Positions 6,685 through 15,839 of a stretch of 64,000 nt of DNA are shown piece after piece. This DNA is from JAATGI01 sp036510675. Its GTDB lineage: Bacteria > Pseudomonadota > Alphaproteobacteria > ATCC43930 > CGMCC-115725. The stretch spans positions 1 through 64,000 of the forward strand of contig DATCDN010000071.1 in NCBI GenBank assembly GCA_036510675.1, given 5' to 3'. Within the stretch, counting starts at the first letter, position 1; every line of letters begins with the position of its first letter. Under the pieces are notes generated by a model. It worked only from the letters and a program-made list of their open reading frames with translations, was not told where the DNA came from and ran no database searches. Made by a program: the position numbers and the translations under genes.

Positions 6685-8954
6685 TCGCTCATCCCGGCGA
6701 GCAATGCGTTCGATCCATTGGTCGATGGCGTAGCGGGCGGCGGCGCCGGCATTAGCGGCGGTCTCGGTCGCGTCTCGGGAACCGGCGCGGCTCGAATCTT
6801 GACCGGATCGTGCGTCCAGGGCCGCTGGCCGCGCCAATCGGCGACGCTTTCGATGGCGACGCCCCGCGGCGATAGCCAGATCGCGTGGCCGCCATGCTTC
6901 CAGGTGTCGACACTGTCGATCAGACGGGCGCCCCGGCAATTGAAATGCGCCGCAACCGGGCTGATGACCAGGTCGGCGGTACGACACGCCGCCGAGACGT
7001 CGGCGCGCCTGCGGACGACGCCAACGGTTTGACCCTGGAGGCGATAGACACAGCCAGCCTCGTTGCAGCGCAACCGGCCATCCTTGCTGTCACCCAGTTT
7101 CGGCCACGCCGCGCCCAGCGAAGCGGCGGCGCGCTGGGTCCAATTATCCTCGGTCCAGGTGCCGCCGCGCGCATGCGATGGCATGTATCCGCCCGCGGCG
7201 GAACGAACCGCGACCAGTTTGGCGTCGCTGGAGATCAGGATATCCGGCGGCACCACGAATAACAGCGTCGCGTAGCCCGCCGCCATCGGCACCAAGCCGA
7301 GCAGGCGCCAGCGCCGCTGCCAGACGCACAGCCACAAGCCGCCGACGGCGAGCAGCACCAGCCCCTCGGGCGGCATGCTCGGCACCCGCAGCACCGCACC
7401 GGGCAGCGCCGTCACGCCGTGCGCGATCACCGCGACCATGTCGATGCCCCACCCCATCGGGGTCAGCGCCGCCGCCTCGAAATGGAACGGCATCAGCAGG
7501 CAGGACAGCACCGCCCAGGGCATGATCCAGAAGCCGGTGATCGGCACCGCGACGATGTTCGCTGCCACCGAGTACAGCGGGAACCGGTTGAAGTGATAGA
7601 TTGTGAACGGCATGGTCGCGACGGTCGTCACCACGGTCGTCAGCGCGATGCCGAAGAGATAAAGCGCGAAGCGGCGGGCGCGGCCGGCGCCGATATGCCA
7701 TGCCGAGAGGCGCGGCCGCAGCGCCTCATAGCTGGCGACCAGCCCCGCGACCGCCGCGAACGACATCTGGAAACTGGGGCCGGTGGCGCTTTCGGGCGCC
7801 AGCACCATGATCGCGATCGCGGCATAAGCGAGCGTGCGCGACGACAGCGTGACGCGATCCAGCATGATGCCGAGCAACATCAGCCCGCACATGACGAAGG
7901 CACGGCGCGACGACACGGTTGCATCCGACAGCAGCAAATAGAAGAAGGTGACGAGAAACGCGCCGGCGGCCGCGCATTTCTTGGTGGAATAGCGCAACGC
8001 CACGAACGGGATCAGCGCCAGGGCGGCGCGCAGGGCGAAGAACACGATGCCCGCCACCATGCCCATATGAAGGCCGGCGATGACCAGGATATGCGCGAGC
8101 CCGGCATCGCGGAACGCGCCGGCATCCTGGGGCGGGATGGCGTGGGTCTCGCCCGTGATCAGTGCCGCCGCGATGGCGCCGGTGGGGCCCGGCAACGCGG
8201 CGTGAATGCGGCCGGCGACTTGGGTCCGGGTCGCCTCGATGATCGCCCAAAGCCGGCTTGGCCCCGAGCCGTCGGGCGCCGCGATCGGCGTCGGCGCGCC
8301 CAGGGCGAAGCCCACCGCGCCGAGCCGGTCGAACCAGGCGCGGCGCTGAAAATCATAGGCGCCCGGCATCGCCGGACCTGGCGGCGGCATCAGAATGGCG
8401 CGCACCTCGACCCACGCGCCCGGTACCAGCCCGGACGGGCCATGCCGCAGCCGCACCCGGACCCGCGCCGGCACGTCGCGCGGATCAAGCCGCTCGATGT
8501 TACGCGGCGCGATCAGAAGGCGCGTGCCCTCCGGCAGCGGATCGACCGCCACCAGCCGTCCTTGAACGACCACCGGTCCCAAGCGATGGTGCAGCACCGG
8601 CGCCGCCACCAGCCAGGTCTGGAACTGCGCCAGCCCAAAGCCAAGCGATAGCGCAAGCAACGCCACGGCGGGAACCAGTCCCGCGGCGAAGCGCACCCGC
8701 CATAGCGCGGCCACCCCCGCCACCAGGGCCACCCCAATGCCGACCGGCGCCGGCCATAGCGGCGGTTCGGCGGTGAGCCAGAAATAAATCCCGATGCCGG
8801 CCCCGATGAACCCGGGCAGCCACAGGGCCCAGCGCCCCCGCTCGGCCGCCAGATTATCGCCAAACCACCGCGCCAAGCCCCAAGGCGCACGCCACCATCG
8901 CGCCGGCGGGTGCGCGGCGGCGCCGCCCGATACCGGGACGCTGGCGGATGACAT
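6681..8954 (-). CDS. comEC: ComEC/Rec2-family inner-membrane DNA transport protein
   Basis: ComEC forms the inner-membrane channel for single-stranded DNA during natural transformation. The 757 residues comprise an N-terminal DUF4131-like part with early membrane helices, then a multi-helix Competence domain (for example GETHAIPPQDAGAFRDAGLAHILVI, written here only as GETHAIP...LAHILVI) and a short C-terminal domain. I see no HxHxDH nuclease motif at the C-terminus, so the metallo-beta-lactamase part appears degenerate, as in several alphaproteobacteria. It is divergent from gltX over a 43-base gap. Whether this organism is competent is unknown, since no other com genes are here. Confidence 0.9.
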   Translation of the reverse strand: MSSASVPVSGGAAAHPPARWWRAPWGLARWFGDNLAAERGRWALWLPGFIGAGIGIYFWLTAEPPLWPAPVGIGVALVAGVAALWRVRFAAGLVPAVALLALSLGFGLAQFQTWLVAAPVLHHRLGPVVVQGRLVAVDPLPEGTRLLIAPRNIERLDPRDVPARVRVRLRHGPSGLVPGAWVEVRAILMPPPGPAMPGAYDFQRRAWFDRLGAVGFALGAPTPIAAPDGSGPSRLWAIIEATRTQVAGRIHAALPGPTGAIAAALITGETHAIPPQDAGAFRDAGLAHILVIAGLHMGMVAGIVFFALRAALALIPFVALRYSTKKCAAAGAFLVTFFYLLLSDATVSSRRAFVMCGLMLLGIMLDRVTLSSRTLAYAAIAIMVLAPESATGPSFQMSFAAVAGLVASYEALRPRLSAWHIGAGRARRFALYLFGIALTTVVTTVATMPFTIYHFNRFPLYSVAANIVAVPITGFWIMPWAVLSCLLMPFHFEAAALTPMGWGIDMVAVIAHGVTALPGAVLRVPSMPPEGLVLLAVGGLWLCVWQRRWRLLGLVPMAAGYATLLFVVPPDILISSDAKLVAVRSAAGGYMPSHARGGTWTEDNWTQRAAASLGAAWPKLGDSKDGRLRCNEAGCVYRLQGQTVGVVRRRADVSAACRTADLVISPVAAHFNCRGARLIDSVDTWKHGGHAIWLSPRGVAIESVADWRGQRPWTHDPVKIRAAPVPETRPRPPLMPAPPPATPSTNGSNALLAGMSD

Positions 8955-8997
8955 GCGATGACTCTACGCGAATTTACTTATGTGCTAAAGAGCGGCC

Positions 8998-10401
8998 ATG
9001 ACCGTCATTGTCCGCTTCGCCCCCTCGCCCACCGGGTTCCTTCATATCGGCGGCGCCCGCACCGCGTTGTTCAACTGGCTCTATGCCAAGCATGTCGGCG
9101 GGCAGTTCCGCCTGCGCATCGAGGACACCGACCGCGCCCGCTCCACGGTCGCGGCGGTCGAGGCGATCGTCAATGGCCTCAACTGGCTCGGCCTCGATTG
9201 GGACGGCGACATCGTCCATCAGTCCGACCGGCTGGAGCAGCATGCCGACGCGGCGCGCCAGATGCTGGCATCGGGCAACGCCTATCAGGCCTATGAGTCG
9301 CCGGCCGATCTCGCCGCGATGCGCGACCAGGCCAAGGCGGCGGGCCGCTCTATCCGCTATGAGGGGGTGTGGCGCGACCGCGACCCGCGCGATGCGCCGC
9401 CCGATATCGCGCCGGTGGTTCGCCTCAAGGCGCCGCGCGACGGCGCCACCACGATCCGCGACCATGTGCAGGGCGAGGTCACGGTCGCGAACCAACAGCT
9501 CGACGATCTCATCATCCTGCGCGCCGACGGCACGCCGACCTATAATCTGTCGGTGGTGGTCGACGATCACGACATGGGGATTAGCCACGTGATTCGTGGC
9601 GACGATCATTTCACCAATGCCTTCCGCCAGACCCAGATCTATCGCGCGCTGGGCTGGGAGGTGCCGGAATTCGCCCATGTGCCGCTGATCCACGGGCCGG
9701 ATGGGGCGAAACTGTCGAAACGGCATGGCGCGCTCGGCGTCGATGCCTATCGCGACATGGGCTATCTGCCCGAGGCGCTGCGCAACTATCTGCTACGCCT
9801 GGGCTGGAGCCATGGCGATGACGAAATCATCTCGACCGAAGAGGCCATTGCCTGGTTCGACATTGACGGCATCGGCAAGTCGCCCGCCCGGTTCGATTTC
9901 GCCAAGCTGGCCAACCTCAACGGCCACTATATCCGCGAGGCGGCCGATGATTGCTTGCTGGCCCTGATGCTGCCGGCCCTCGGCGTGGCACCGGACGATC
10001 CGCTGGCGGCGCGCCTCAAAGCGGCGCTTCCTGATCTTAAGTCTCGCGCGAAGACAATAGAAGAACTTACTGTAAGTGCGGGATTTTATGTCGCCAAACG
10101 ACCAATCATGATGGACGCCAAGGCCGCGAAGCTGCTCGACCCGGCAGCGCGGGAATTGTTGGCTGGGCTGGCGGCGCCGCTCGCCGGCGCGGCGTGGGAC
10201 CCAACGGCGCTCGAGGCGCTGACCCGCGATTATGCCGAACAGCGCGGGGTGAAGCTTGGGGCCGTGGCTCAGCCGCTGCGCGTCGCCATCACCGGCTCAA
10301 CCAGCTCGCCCCCCCTCTTTTCCGTCATGTCGATATTGGGTCGGGACGAGACGTTGGGCCGCCTGCGGGATGCGATCGCGCCGGCCGCACCCGTGGCCTG
10401 A
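8998..10401 (+). CDS. gltX: glutamyl-tRNA synthetase GltX
   Basis: This class I aminoacyl-tRNA synthetase charges tRNA-Glu (and tRNA-Gln where the amidotransferase route is used). The 467-residue length is typical. The HIGH-type motif PSPTGFLHIGG sits at residues 9-19 and KLSKR at 238-242. A stretch near 10030-10090 within the anticodon-binding part is AT-richer than its surroundings. gltA follows after 90 bases, an arrangement common in alphaproteobacteria. Confidence 0.97.
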   Translation: MTVIVRFAPSPTGFLHIGGARTALFNWLYAKHVGGQFRLRIEDTDRARSTVAAVEAIVNGLNWLGLDWDGDIVHQSDRLEQHADAARQMLASGNAYQAYESPADLAAMRDQAKAAGRSIRYEGVWRDRDPRDAPPDIAPVVRLKAPRDGATTIRDHVQGEVTVANQQLDDLIILRADGTPTYNLSVVVDDHDMGISHVIRGDDHFTNAFRQTQIYRALGWEVPEFAHVPLIHGPDGAKLSKRHGALGVDAYRDMGYLPEALRNYLLRLGWSHGDDEIISTEEAIAWFDIDGIGKSPARFDFAKLANLNGHYIREAADDCLLALMLPALGVAPDDPLAARLKAALPDLKSRAKTIEELTVSAGFYVAKRPIMMDAKAAKLLDPAARELLAGLAAPLAGAAWDPTALEALTRDYAEQRGVKLGAVAQPLRVAITGSTSSPPLFSVMSILGRDETLGRLRDAIAPAAPVA

Positions 10402-10491
10402 CAGGATATTTGATTCGATCAATCAACCGGCTTATGCTTCGTTTGTTGCAGCGCAGCATACGCCATTCCGGACTTATCGAGGAGTGTTGCC

Positions 10492-11817
10492 ATGAGCTTG
10501 GCCGAGACAAAAAACACCACCAAAGCCGCCGCCAAGGAAACCGCGACCATCACCATCAATTCGACCGGAAAATCGGCGAGCTTCCCGATCCTGTCCGGCA
10601 CTGTCGGGCCCAAGGTGATCGACATCCGAAAGCTCTATGGCGAGCTCGACATGTTCACCTTCGATCCGGGCTACACCTCGACCGGCAGCTGCGATTCCAA
10701 GATTACCTTCATCGACGGCGACAAGGGTGAATTGCTTTATCGCGGCTACCCGATCGAACAGCTTGCCGAGCACAGCGACTTCATGGAGGTCGCCTATCTG
10801 CTGCTTAAAGGCGAGCTGCCGGACGGCAACGAGAAGAAGAAATTCGTGCGCGACATCACGCTGCACACCATGGTGCATGAACAGCTCGCGAGCTTTCTAC
10901 GGGGCTTTCGCCGCGACGCCCATCCGATGGCGGTGATGTGCGGCGTGGTCGGCGCGCTGTCAGCCTTCTATCACGATTCGACCGATATCAACGACCCGCG
11001 CCAGCGCATGATCGCGAGCTATCGGCTGATCGCCAAGATGCCGACCATCGCCGCGATGGCCTATAAATATTCGACCGGCCAGCCGCTGGTCTATCCCCAG
11101 AACAAGCTGGGCTATGCCGAGAATTTCCTGCGCATGACCTTCTCCGTGCCGTGCGAGGAATATGTCACCAATCCGGTGCTGGCGAAGGCGATGGACAAGA
11201 TCTTCATTCTCCACGCCGACCACGAGCAGAACGCCTCGACCTCGACGGTGCGGCTCGCGGGATCGTCGGGCGCCAACCCCTTCGCCTGTATCGCCGCCGG
11301 CATTGCCTCACTCTGGGGTCCCGCGCATGGGGGCGCCAACGAGGCGGTGCTGAAGATGCTGAACGAGATCGGCACCAAGGACCGCATCCCCGAATTCATC
11401 GAGCGCGCCAAAGACAAGAACGATAATTTCCGACTTTCGGGCTTCGGCCACCGCGTCTACAAGAATTTCGACCCGCGCGCGACGGTGCTGCGCGCGACCT
11501 GTCACGAGGTGCTGGATCAGCTTGGCGATGCGCGGGACGAGCCGCTGCTCGAGCTCGCCATGGAGCTGGAACATATCGCCCTCTCGGACGAGTATTTCAT
11601 CGAGCGCAAGCTTTATCCCAATGTCGATTTCTATTCGGGCATCATCCTCAAGGCGATGGGCTTCCCGACCTCGATGTTCACCGTGCTGTTCGCCATCGCC
11701 CGCACCGTCGGCTGGGTCGCGCAATGGAACGAGATGATCGAGGATCCCGACCAGAAGATCGGCCGCCCGCGCCAGCTGTTCTCCGGCGCAACGCGGCGCA
11801 ACTACCCGGTTAAGTAG
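10492..11817 (+). CDS. gltA: citrate synthase GltA
   Basis: Type II citrate synthase condenses acetyl-CoA and oxaloacetate at the entry to the TCA cycle. The 441 residues include the N-terminal beta extension of the hexameric type. The catalytic residues are His279 (GPAHGGANE), His320 (GFGHRVYKN) and Asp379 (NVDFYSG). A GAGGAG ribosome binding site precedes the ATG by seven bases. The 3' end overlaps the convergent MATE gene by eight bases. Confidence 0.97.
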   Translation: MSLAETKNTTKAAAKETATITINSTGKSASFPILSGTVGPKVIDIRKLYGELDMFTFDPGYTSTGSCDSKITFIDGDKGELLYRGYPIEQLAEHSDFMEVAYLLLKGELPDGNEKKKFVRDITLHTMVHEQLASFLRGFRRDAHPMAVMCGVVGALSAFYHDSTDINDPRQRMIASYRLIAKMPTIAAMAYKYSTGQPLVYPQNKLGYAENFLRMTFSVPCEEYVTNPVLAKAMDKIFILHADHEQNASTSTVRLAGSSGANPFACIAAGIASLWGPAHGGANEAVLKMLNEIGTKDRIPEFIERAKDKNDNFRLSGFGHRVYKNFDPRATVLRATCHEVLDQLGDARDEPLLELAMELEHIALSDEYFIERKLYPNVDFYSGIILKAMGFPTSMFTVLFAIARTVGWVAQWNEMIEDPDQKIGRPRQLFSGATRRNYPVK

Positions 11818-13195
11818 CGCGAACCGGCTGGACGCGCGGCGCCGGCCTCGATGCCGGCCGCCACGGTCCGACGGCCGCGGCGATCGCGGTGATGCCGCCA
11901 TAGGCAATCGACGCGGCCGCCACGGCAACGAATAGCGTCGGCAGGCCGAGGCCAAATTGCGCCACGATCAGCCAGCCGCCCAGCCCCGCGATCAGCAGCC
12001 GCGCCAGCCCACCCAACACCGGCCAGAACACGCGGCCGGCGCCCTGCCCGCAGAAATACAGCATCATGCCCAGGCCGAGCAGCCCGTAGAACGGCGCGAC
12101 GGTGCGGAAATAGAGCGTGCCGGTGGCAAGCACCGCGGGCTCGTCGCTGAACAGGCCAAGCCAGGCGTGCGGCACCGTAAACGCCGCGATGCCGATCACC
12201 TCGGTGACGGCGGTGGCCAGCACCGCGCCGGTCCAGGCGATGCGCCGCGCGCGGGCGTAGTCGCCGTGGCCGATATGCAGCCCGACCATGGTGAGGCCAG
12301 CGGTGCCGAGGCCGAATACCAGCGGGATCAGGAGATAATCGAGCCGTGACGCGATGCCATAGCCCGCCACCGCATCGGCGCCAAGGCGTCCAACCAGGCC
12401 GGTCACGATGGCGACGGTCAGATTCATCTGTACCGTGCTGATCGCCGAGAGGCCGCCGACCCGAAGAATGTCACGCATCAGCCCCCACCGGATCAGGCGC
12501 GGATCGAGTGGCAGGCGCAACACGCCGCGCCCCACGCGCAGATAGACGGTCAGAGCCACGGTGGCGACGATGTAGTAGATGATGACCGCGACGCCCGCGC
12601 CGGCAACGCCCATGCGCGGCAGCGGCCCCCAGCCGAAGATCAGCGACGGCGACAGCGGCACGATGATGATTGCGCCGATCAGCGTCACCAGCGCAGGGAC
12701 GATGACATTGCCCGCCCCCCGCAAGGCCGCCGCCAGCAGACTGGTAAGCCAGATCAAGATCGAGCCCGCGAACACCACATTGCCATAGCCCAGCGCGGCC
12801 GCGAGCACGCCGTCATTGCCGCCCATGGCGCGAAACAGCGCCGGACCGCCCCACCATTCCGCGGCGGTGAAGACCAGACCGAAGACCAGTGCGACCATCA
12901 CGGCGTGCAACACCAGCGCATCGGCATCGGCCTTGCGGCCGGCGCCGAGGGCGCGCGCGATCGCCGACGACACGCCGCCGCCGATCCCGCCGTTCGACAT
13001 CATCTGCATCAGCATCAGCGCGGGAAACACCAGCGCGACACCGGCCAGGGCGTCGGTGCCGAGATTGCTGACGAAATAGGTCTCGGCGACGCCGACGCCG
13101 GTCTGCACCATCAGCACCACGACGGTCGGCGCGGCGAGGCTCAGCAAGGTCGGCAGGATCGGCCCGGTGAGCAGGCGTTTTTGACGGTCGGTCAT
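11810..13195 (-). CDS. MATE-family multidrug efflux transporter
   Basis: This is an inner-membrane antiporter of 461 residues with about twelve hydrophobic helices in two similar halves, as in NorM/DinF proteins that export cationic drugs using H+ or Na+. It begins MTDRQKRLL, then LPTLLSLAAPTVV. It lies 31 bases downstream of a MarR regulator on the same strand. A GTGTA-TC-TACAC inverted repeat sits two bases before the start codon, and no Shine-Dalgarno sequence is visible. Expression is probably under the neighbouring MarR protein. The substrate is unknown. Confidence 0.88.
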   Translation of the reverse strand: MTDRQKRLLTGPILPTLLSLAAPTVVVLMVQTGVGVAETYFVSNLGTDALAGVALVFPALMLMQMMSNGGIGGGVSSAIARALGAGRKADADALVLHAVMVALVFGLVFTAAEWWGGPALFRAMGGNDGVLAAALGYGNVVFAGSILIWLTSLLAAALRGAGNVIVPALVTLIGAIIIVPLSPSLIFGWGPLPRMGVAGAGVAVIIYYIVATVALTVYLRVGRGVLRLPLDPRLIRWGLMRDILRVGGLSAISTVQMNLTVAIVTGLVGRLGADAVAGYGIASRLDYLLIPLVFGLGTAGLTMVGLHIGHGDYARARRIAWTGAVLATAVTEVIGIAAFTVPHAWLGLFSDEPAVLATGTLYFRTVAPFYGLLGLGMMLYFCGQGAGRVFWPVLGGLARLLIAGLGGWLIVAQFGLGLPTLFVAVAAASIAYGGITAIAAAVGPWRPASRPAPRVQPVRAT

Positions 13196-13197
13196 GC

Positions 13198-13209
13198 GTG
13201 TATCTACAC
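13198..13209. promoter_or_regulatory. candidate MarR operator before the MATE gene
   Basis: GTGTA-TC-TACAC is a perfect inverted repeat two bases upstream of the MATE ATG. On the coding strand it reads GTGTAGATACAC. It matches 10 of 12 bases of a second site in the same position before the marR gene (13648-13659). Confidence 0.4.
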
Positions 13210-13226
13210 TCTCTTCGTCAAAAAAA

Positions 13227-13643
13227 TTAGGCGGCGCGCGCCAGCAACTCGGCGAGGCGCAATTCCTTCAGCTTCGGCCCCACGCTCGCCTGCGCGGCGC
13301 GCCAGTGCGGCAGCGCCGCGTGTGCCGCGGCCCGGCCTGCCGGCGTGATGGTGACGACATGCACGCGGGCATCGGCCTCACCGGACGAGGTCACCCAGCC
13401 CTTTTTCTCGAGCAGCTTCACGTTGCGCGTCAGCGTCGTGCGCTCCACCCCCAGCCGCCGCGCCAGGCGTCCGACCGGCATGGCGCCGCCGCCGGCCAGG
13501 ACCGCCAGGGTGGAGAATTGCGTGTCCCGCAACCCGGTGCCGCGCATATGGCGCTGATAATGCTGCGTCAAGGCACGGGCCGCGCGGCGAACGCCGGCGC
13601 AGACACAGCCAGCACATTCCAGGAATTCGTCGTCCTTGCTCAT
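13227..13643 (-). CDS. MarR-family transcriptional regulator
   Basis: This 138-residue winged-helix protein has the MarR core VGRLARRLGVERTTLTRNVKLLEKKGWV at about 58-85, followed by a wing ending VTITPAG. MarR proteins bind palindromes as dimers and release them when they meet phenolic or oxidising ligands. Cysteines near the N-terminus (ECAGCVCAG, residues 9-17) could allow thiol-based sensing, which is a guess. It heads the marR-MATE unit. The start codon has no Shine-Dalgarno, and the promoter geometry suggests a leaderless transcript. Confidence 0.88.
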   Translation of the reverse strand: MSKDDEFLECAGCVCAGVRRAARALTQHYQRHMRGTGLRDTQFSTLAVLAGGGAMPVGRLARRLGVERTTLTRNVKLLEKKGWVTSSGEADARVHVVTITPAGRAAAHAALPHWRAAQASVGPKLKELRLAELLARAA

Positions 13644-13647
13644 GTAC

Positions 13648-13679
13648 GTGTATATGCACCTTTATCGCGGCACTGACAA
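13648..13679 (-). promoter_or_regulatory. marR promoter with overlapping palindromic operator
   Basis: On the - strand, TTGTCA (13674-13679) and CATATA (13651-13656) are 17 bases apart, a plausible sigma-70 promoter. The -10 lies inside the near-palindrome GTGCATATACAC (13648-13659). Transcription would begin about at the marR ATG (13643), giving a leaderless mRNA. A repressor bound here would cover the -10. Confidence 0.4.
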
Positions 13680-13719
13680 GAGGCGCGATCTTCGCCGTGG
13701 TTCGGCCTGCGGTGATCCG

Positions 13720-13821
13720 ATGATGCCGGCCGTGCTGCTGGGCGGCATCGGCAGCGTCCTGGTCGCGTTGTTATGGATGACGCTGTTTCCGGCACTCCGC
13801 CGGGTAGAGCGACTGGAATAG
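13720..13821 (+). pseudogene. remnant of an MFS transporter C-terminus
   Basis: This 33-codon frame reads MMPAVLLGGIG, then a hydrophobic helix, then LFPALRRVERLE. That resembles the last transmembrane helix and tail of EntS-like MFS exporters (GGIGT...LWxxLFPALRR). No upstream transporter sequence is present. I read it as a decayed leftover of a lost exporter gene between marR and the flavin monooxygenase. It could instead be a tiny membrane protein. Confidence 0.35.
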
Positions 13822-13935
13822 CCGGAAATTGCACGCTTGAGTTCGGCGGCGCCGCCATGGCAAAACCCTAATATCATTTACGGGCGGGCCGGCCGTCGAG
13901 AGCCCGCGCCGAATGCGTGAGGAGAAACAACCGCC

Positions 13936-15018
13936 ATGAAGTTCGGGATTGCCTTTCAATTGTCCGTGCCGCGCCCCTGGACGCGCGAGAGCGAGCGCAC
14001 CGTCTTCATGAACGCGCTGGAGCAGGTCAAGGTCGCGGAAGAACTCGGCTTCGAGTATGTCTGGGCAACCGAGCATCATTTCCTCGAGGAGTATTCGCAC
14101 AGCTCGTCGCCGGAGATTTTCCTGACGGCGGCGGCGATGCTGACCAAGAAGATCCGCATCGGCCACGCCATCGTGGTGTGCGTGCCGCAATATGCGAGCC
14201 CGATCCGCATCGCCGAGCGGACCGCGACCATGGACATCTTCTCCGGGGGCCGGCTTGAAGTCGGCACCGGCCGCTCGGCAACGTGGACCGAACTCGGCGG
14301 GTTCGGCGCCGACCCTGACCTGACCAAGAAAAGCTGGGATGAATATGTCCATGTCATCCCGAAAATGTGGATGCAGGAGCGCTTCTCCTATCAGGGCCAG
14401 TTCTTCTCGATGCCGGAGCGCGCGATCCTGCCGAAGCCCTATCAGAAGCCGCATCCGCCGATGTGGGTCGCGGTGTCCAGCGCCGGCACCGAACTCGACG
14501 CCGCCGAGCGCGGCATGGGCAGTCTCGGCATTTCCTTCGCGCCGATGTCGGTCCAGGACCAGGTGCTGAAACGCTATCGCAAGACGATTCAGAATTGCGA
14601 GCCGGTCGGCGCCTTCGTCAATGACAAGGTCGCGACCATCAATTTCCTCTACTGCCACGAAGACGACAAAATCGCGCAACAGGTCGGCGGCGGCATCACC
14701 AGCATGTTCCAGCCGCTGGCGGTCCAGTTCATGCACAATCCCGAGGCGCTGCCGTCGAAGCCGGGCGCGCATGGCGGCCTGCTCTCACAGCTCCGCGCGC
14801 AACTCGCCGGCAATCCGCGCGAGGGCATCGCCATCGGCGACCCATACCACATCGTGCGCGAATTGAAGAAATGGGAGGGAATGGGCGTCGACATCGTCAA
14901 TTTCATGCTGAATTGCGTCGAGGTCGTGTCGCACGAACAAGTGGTGGCGAGCCTTCGTCTGTTCGCGAAGGAAGTGATGCCGCACTTCCAGAAAACCCAA
15001 GCCCAGGCGGCGGAGTAA
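13936..15018 (+). CDS. LLM-class flavin-dependent oxidoreductase
   Basis: This 360-residue luciferase-like monooxygenase of the F420/FMN barrel type has the N-terminal strand MKFGIAFQL, the ATEHHF motif (near 48-53), KKIRIGHAIV, and the RTATMDIFSGGRLEVGTGRS block typical of bacterial LLM enzymes. These use reduced FMN and O2 to oxidise small organic substrates. A GAGGAG site precedes the ATG. An acetoacetate-decarboxylase-like gene follows after five bases and a dehalogenase-like hydrolase after that, which suggests a small catabolic operon. A reductase partner is not encoded nearby and the substrate is unknown. Confidence 0.88.
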   Translation: MKFGIAFQLSVPRPWTRESERTVFMNALEQVKVAEELGFEYVWATEHHFLEEYSHSSSPEIFLTAAAMLTKKIRIGHAIVVCVPQYASPIRIAERTATMDIFSGGRLEVGTGRSATWTELGGFGADPDLTKKSWDEYVHVIPKMWMQERFSYQGQFFSMPERAILPKPYQKPHPPMWVAVSSAGTELDAAERGMGSLGISFAPMSVQDQVLKRYRKTIQNCEPVGAFVNDKVATINFLYCHEDDKIAQQVGGGITSMFQPLAVQFMHNPEALPSKPGAHGGLLSQLRAQLAGNPREGIAIGDPYHIVRELKKWEGMGVDIVNFMLNCVEVVSHEQVVASLRLFAKEVMPHFQKTQAQAAE

Positions 15019-15023
15019 ACCCC

Positions 15024-15767
15024 ATGCCGATGCATCGTTATGGAACCGGCGACGTCAAAGCCTGGCTTGCCGACGCGCCATCCATTAAGACCCTGAAGCC
15101 CGAAGCCTGGACCCTCAAGGGCGTGCGCACCATGGAAGCGCGCTGCGAGATCGAAACCGCGCCCGGCGATCTATTGGTGCCGCCGTCGCTGCGGCCGTGC
15201 ATGCCCGCCTATTGCTCGATCGTGGTGAGCCGCATCCCCGACAGCCCGGTCGGGCCGTTCGGCCTCGCCGAAGTTCGCGTCGCCGCCCGCGTCGGCCCGC
15301 GCCCGACATTCTTCCTGCTGCAGGCGTTCTGCGACAACGAGGCGGCGCGCAAAGAGCTCTCCTCGCGCTGGGGCTATCGCGTCGCCGCCGGCGAGGTCGC
15401 GATCCGCAACGAGCATTATCGCGCGCTCGGCACGGTGAAAGCCGGCGGCAAGCAGGTGATGGAATTTCTGCTGAGCGAGCGGGAGCCGTTGCCGGGCACG
15501 CGCTTCAACCAATTGCCGACGGTCAATCTGTGCACGCTCGACGGCAAGCCGATCCTGGCGGGGCTGTCGATCGAGAGTAGTTTTTCCGACAATGACAAGG
15601 GCAACCAGCACATCACCCTCGACACCGCGGCCTGGCACGCGCCGGGGCTAAAGCTCCTCAATCCCACGGCGGCCACGGTCGGCATGACCGATTGGACGCT
15701 GGGCCATATCGAGTTTACCGTCGACACCGCGCAACCGGCGGAAAAAACCATGGCGTTCGTGGATTAG
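15024..15767 (+). CDS. acetoacetate decarboxylase-family protein
   Basis: The 247-residue protein has the ADC-superfamily core: LRPCMPAYCSIVV, PDSPVGPFGLAEVRVAAR, PTFFLLQAF and WGYRVAAGEV. I cannot locate the Glu-x-Lys Schiff-base environment of true acetoacetate decarboxylase, so it may be an ADC-like hydratase, aldolase or decarboxylase of another substrate. I chose the ATG at 15024, five bases after the monooxygenase stop. Its TAG stop lies inside the left arm of a large inverted repeat. Confidence 0.75.
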   Translation: MPMHRYGTGDVKAWLADAPSIKTLKPEAWTLKGVRTMEARCEIETAPGDLLVPPSLRPCMPAYCSIVVSRIPDSPVGPFGLAEVRVAARVGPRPTFFLLQAFCDNEAARKELSSRWGYRVAAGEVAIRNEHYRALGTVKAGGKQVMEFLLSEREPLPGTRFNQLPTVNLCTLDGKPILAGLSIESSFSDNDKGNQHITLDTAAWHAPGLKLLNPTAATVGMTDWTLGHIEFTVDTAQPAEKTMAFVD

Positions 15768-15835
15768 TTGACAGTTTGCAGTCGTCAGTTATCAGTTTTC
15801 TTACTGACAACTGATGACTGAACACTGTTAACTAA
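15764..15835. repeat. intergenic 33-bp inverted repeat, stop-to-start hairpin (copy A)
   Basis: The arms 15764-15796 and 15803-15835 match at 28 of 33 positions around a six-base loop. The arms are built from repeated TCAGT/ACTGA units. The element begins in the TAG stop of the decarboxylase-like gene and ends four bases before the ATG of the hydrolase. A diverged second copy occupies the same stop-to-start position at 62189-62270. Confidence 0.85.
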
Positions 15836-15839
15836 CCGA

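Noticed and set aside
7419..8651. 410-codon + strand frame inside comEC
   Set aside because: Low-complexity Arg/His/Asp/Gln-rich sequence with no domain, antisense to a clear ComEC.
10410..10422. TTGAT-TCG-ATCAA inverted repeat between gltX and gltA
   Set aside because: Too short for a terminator and has no T-run; such five-base arms are expected by chance.
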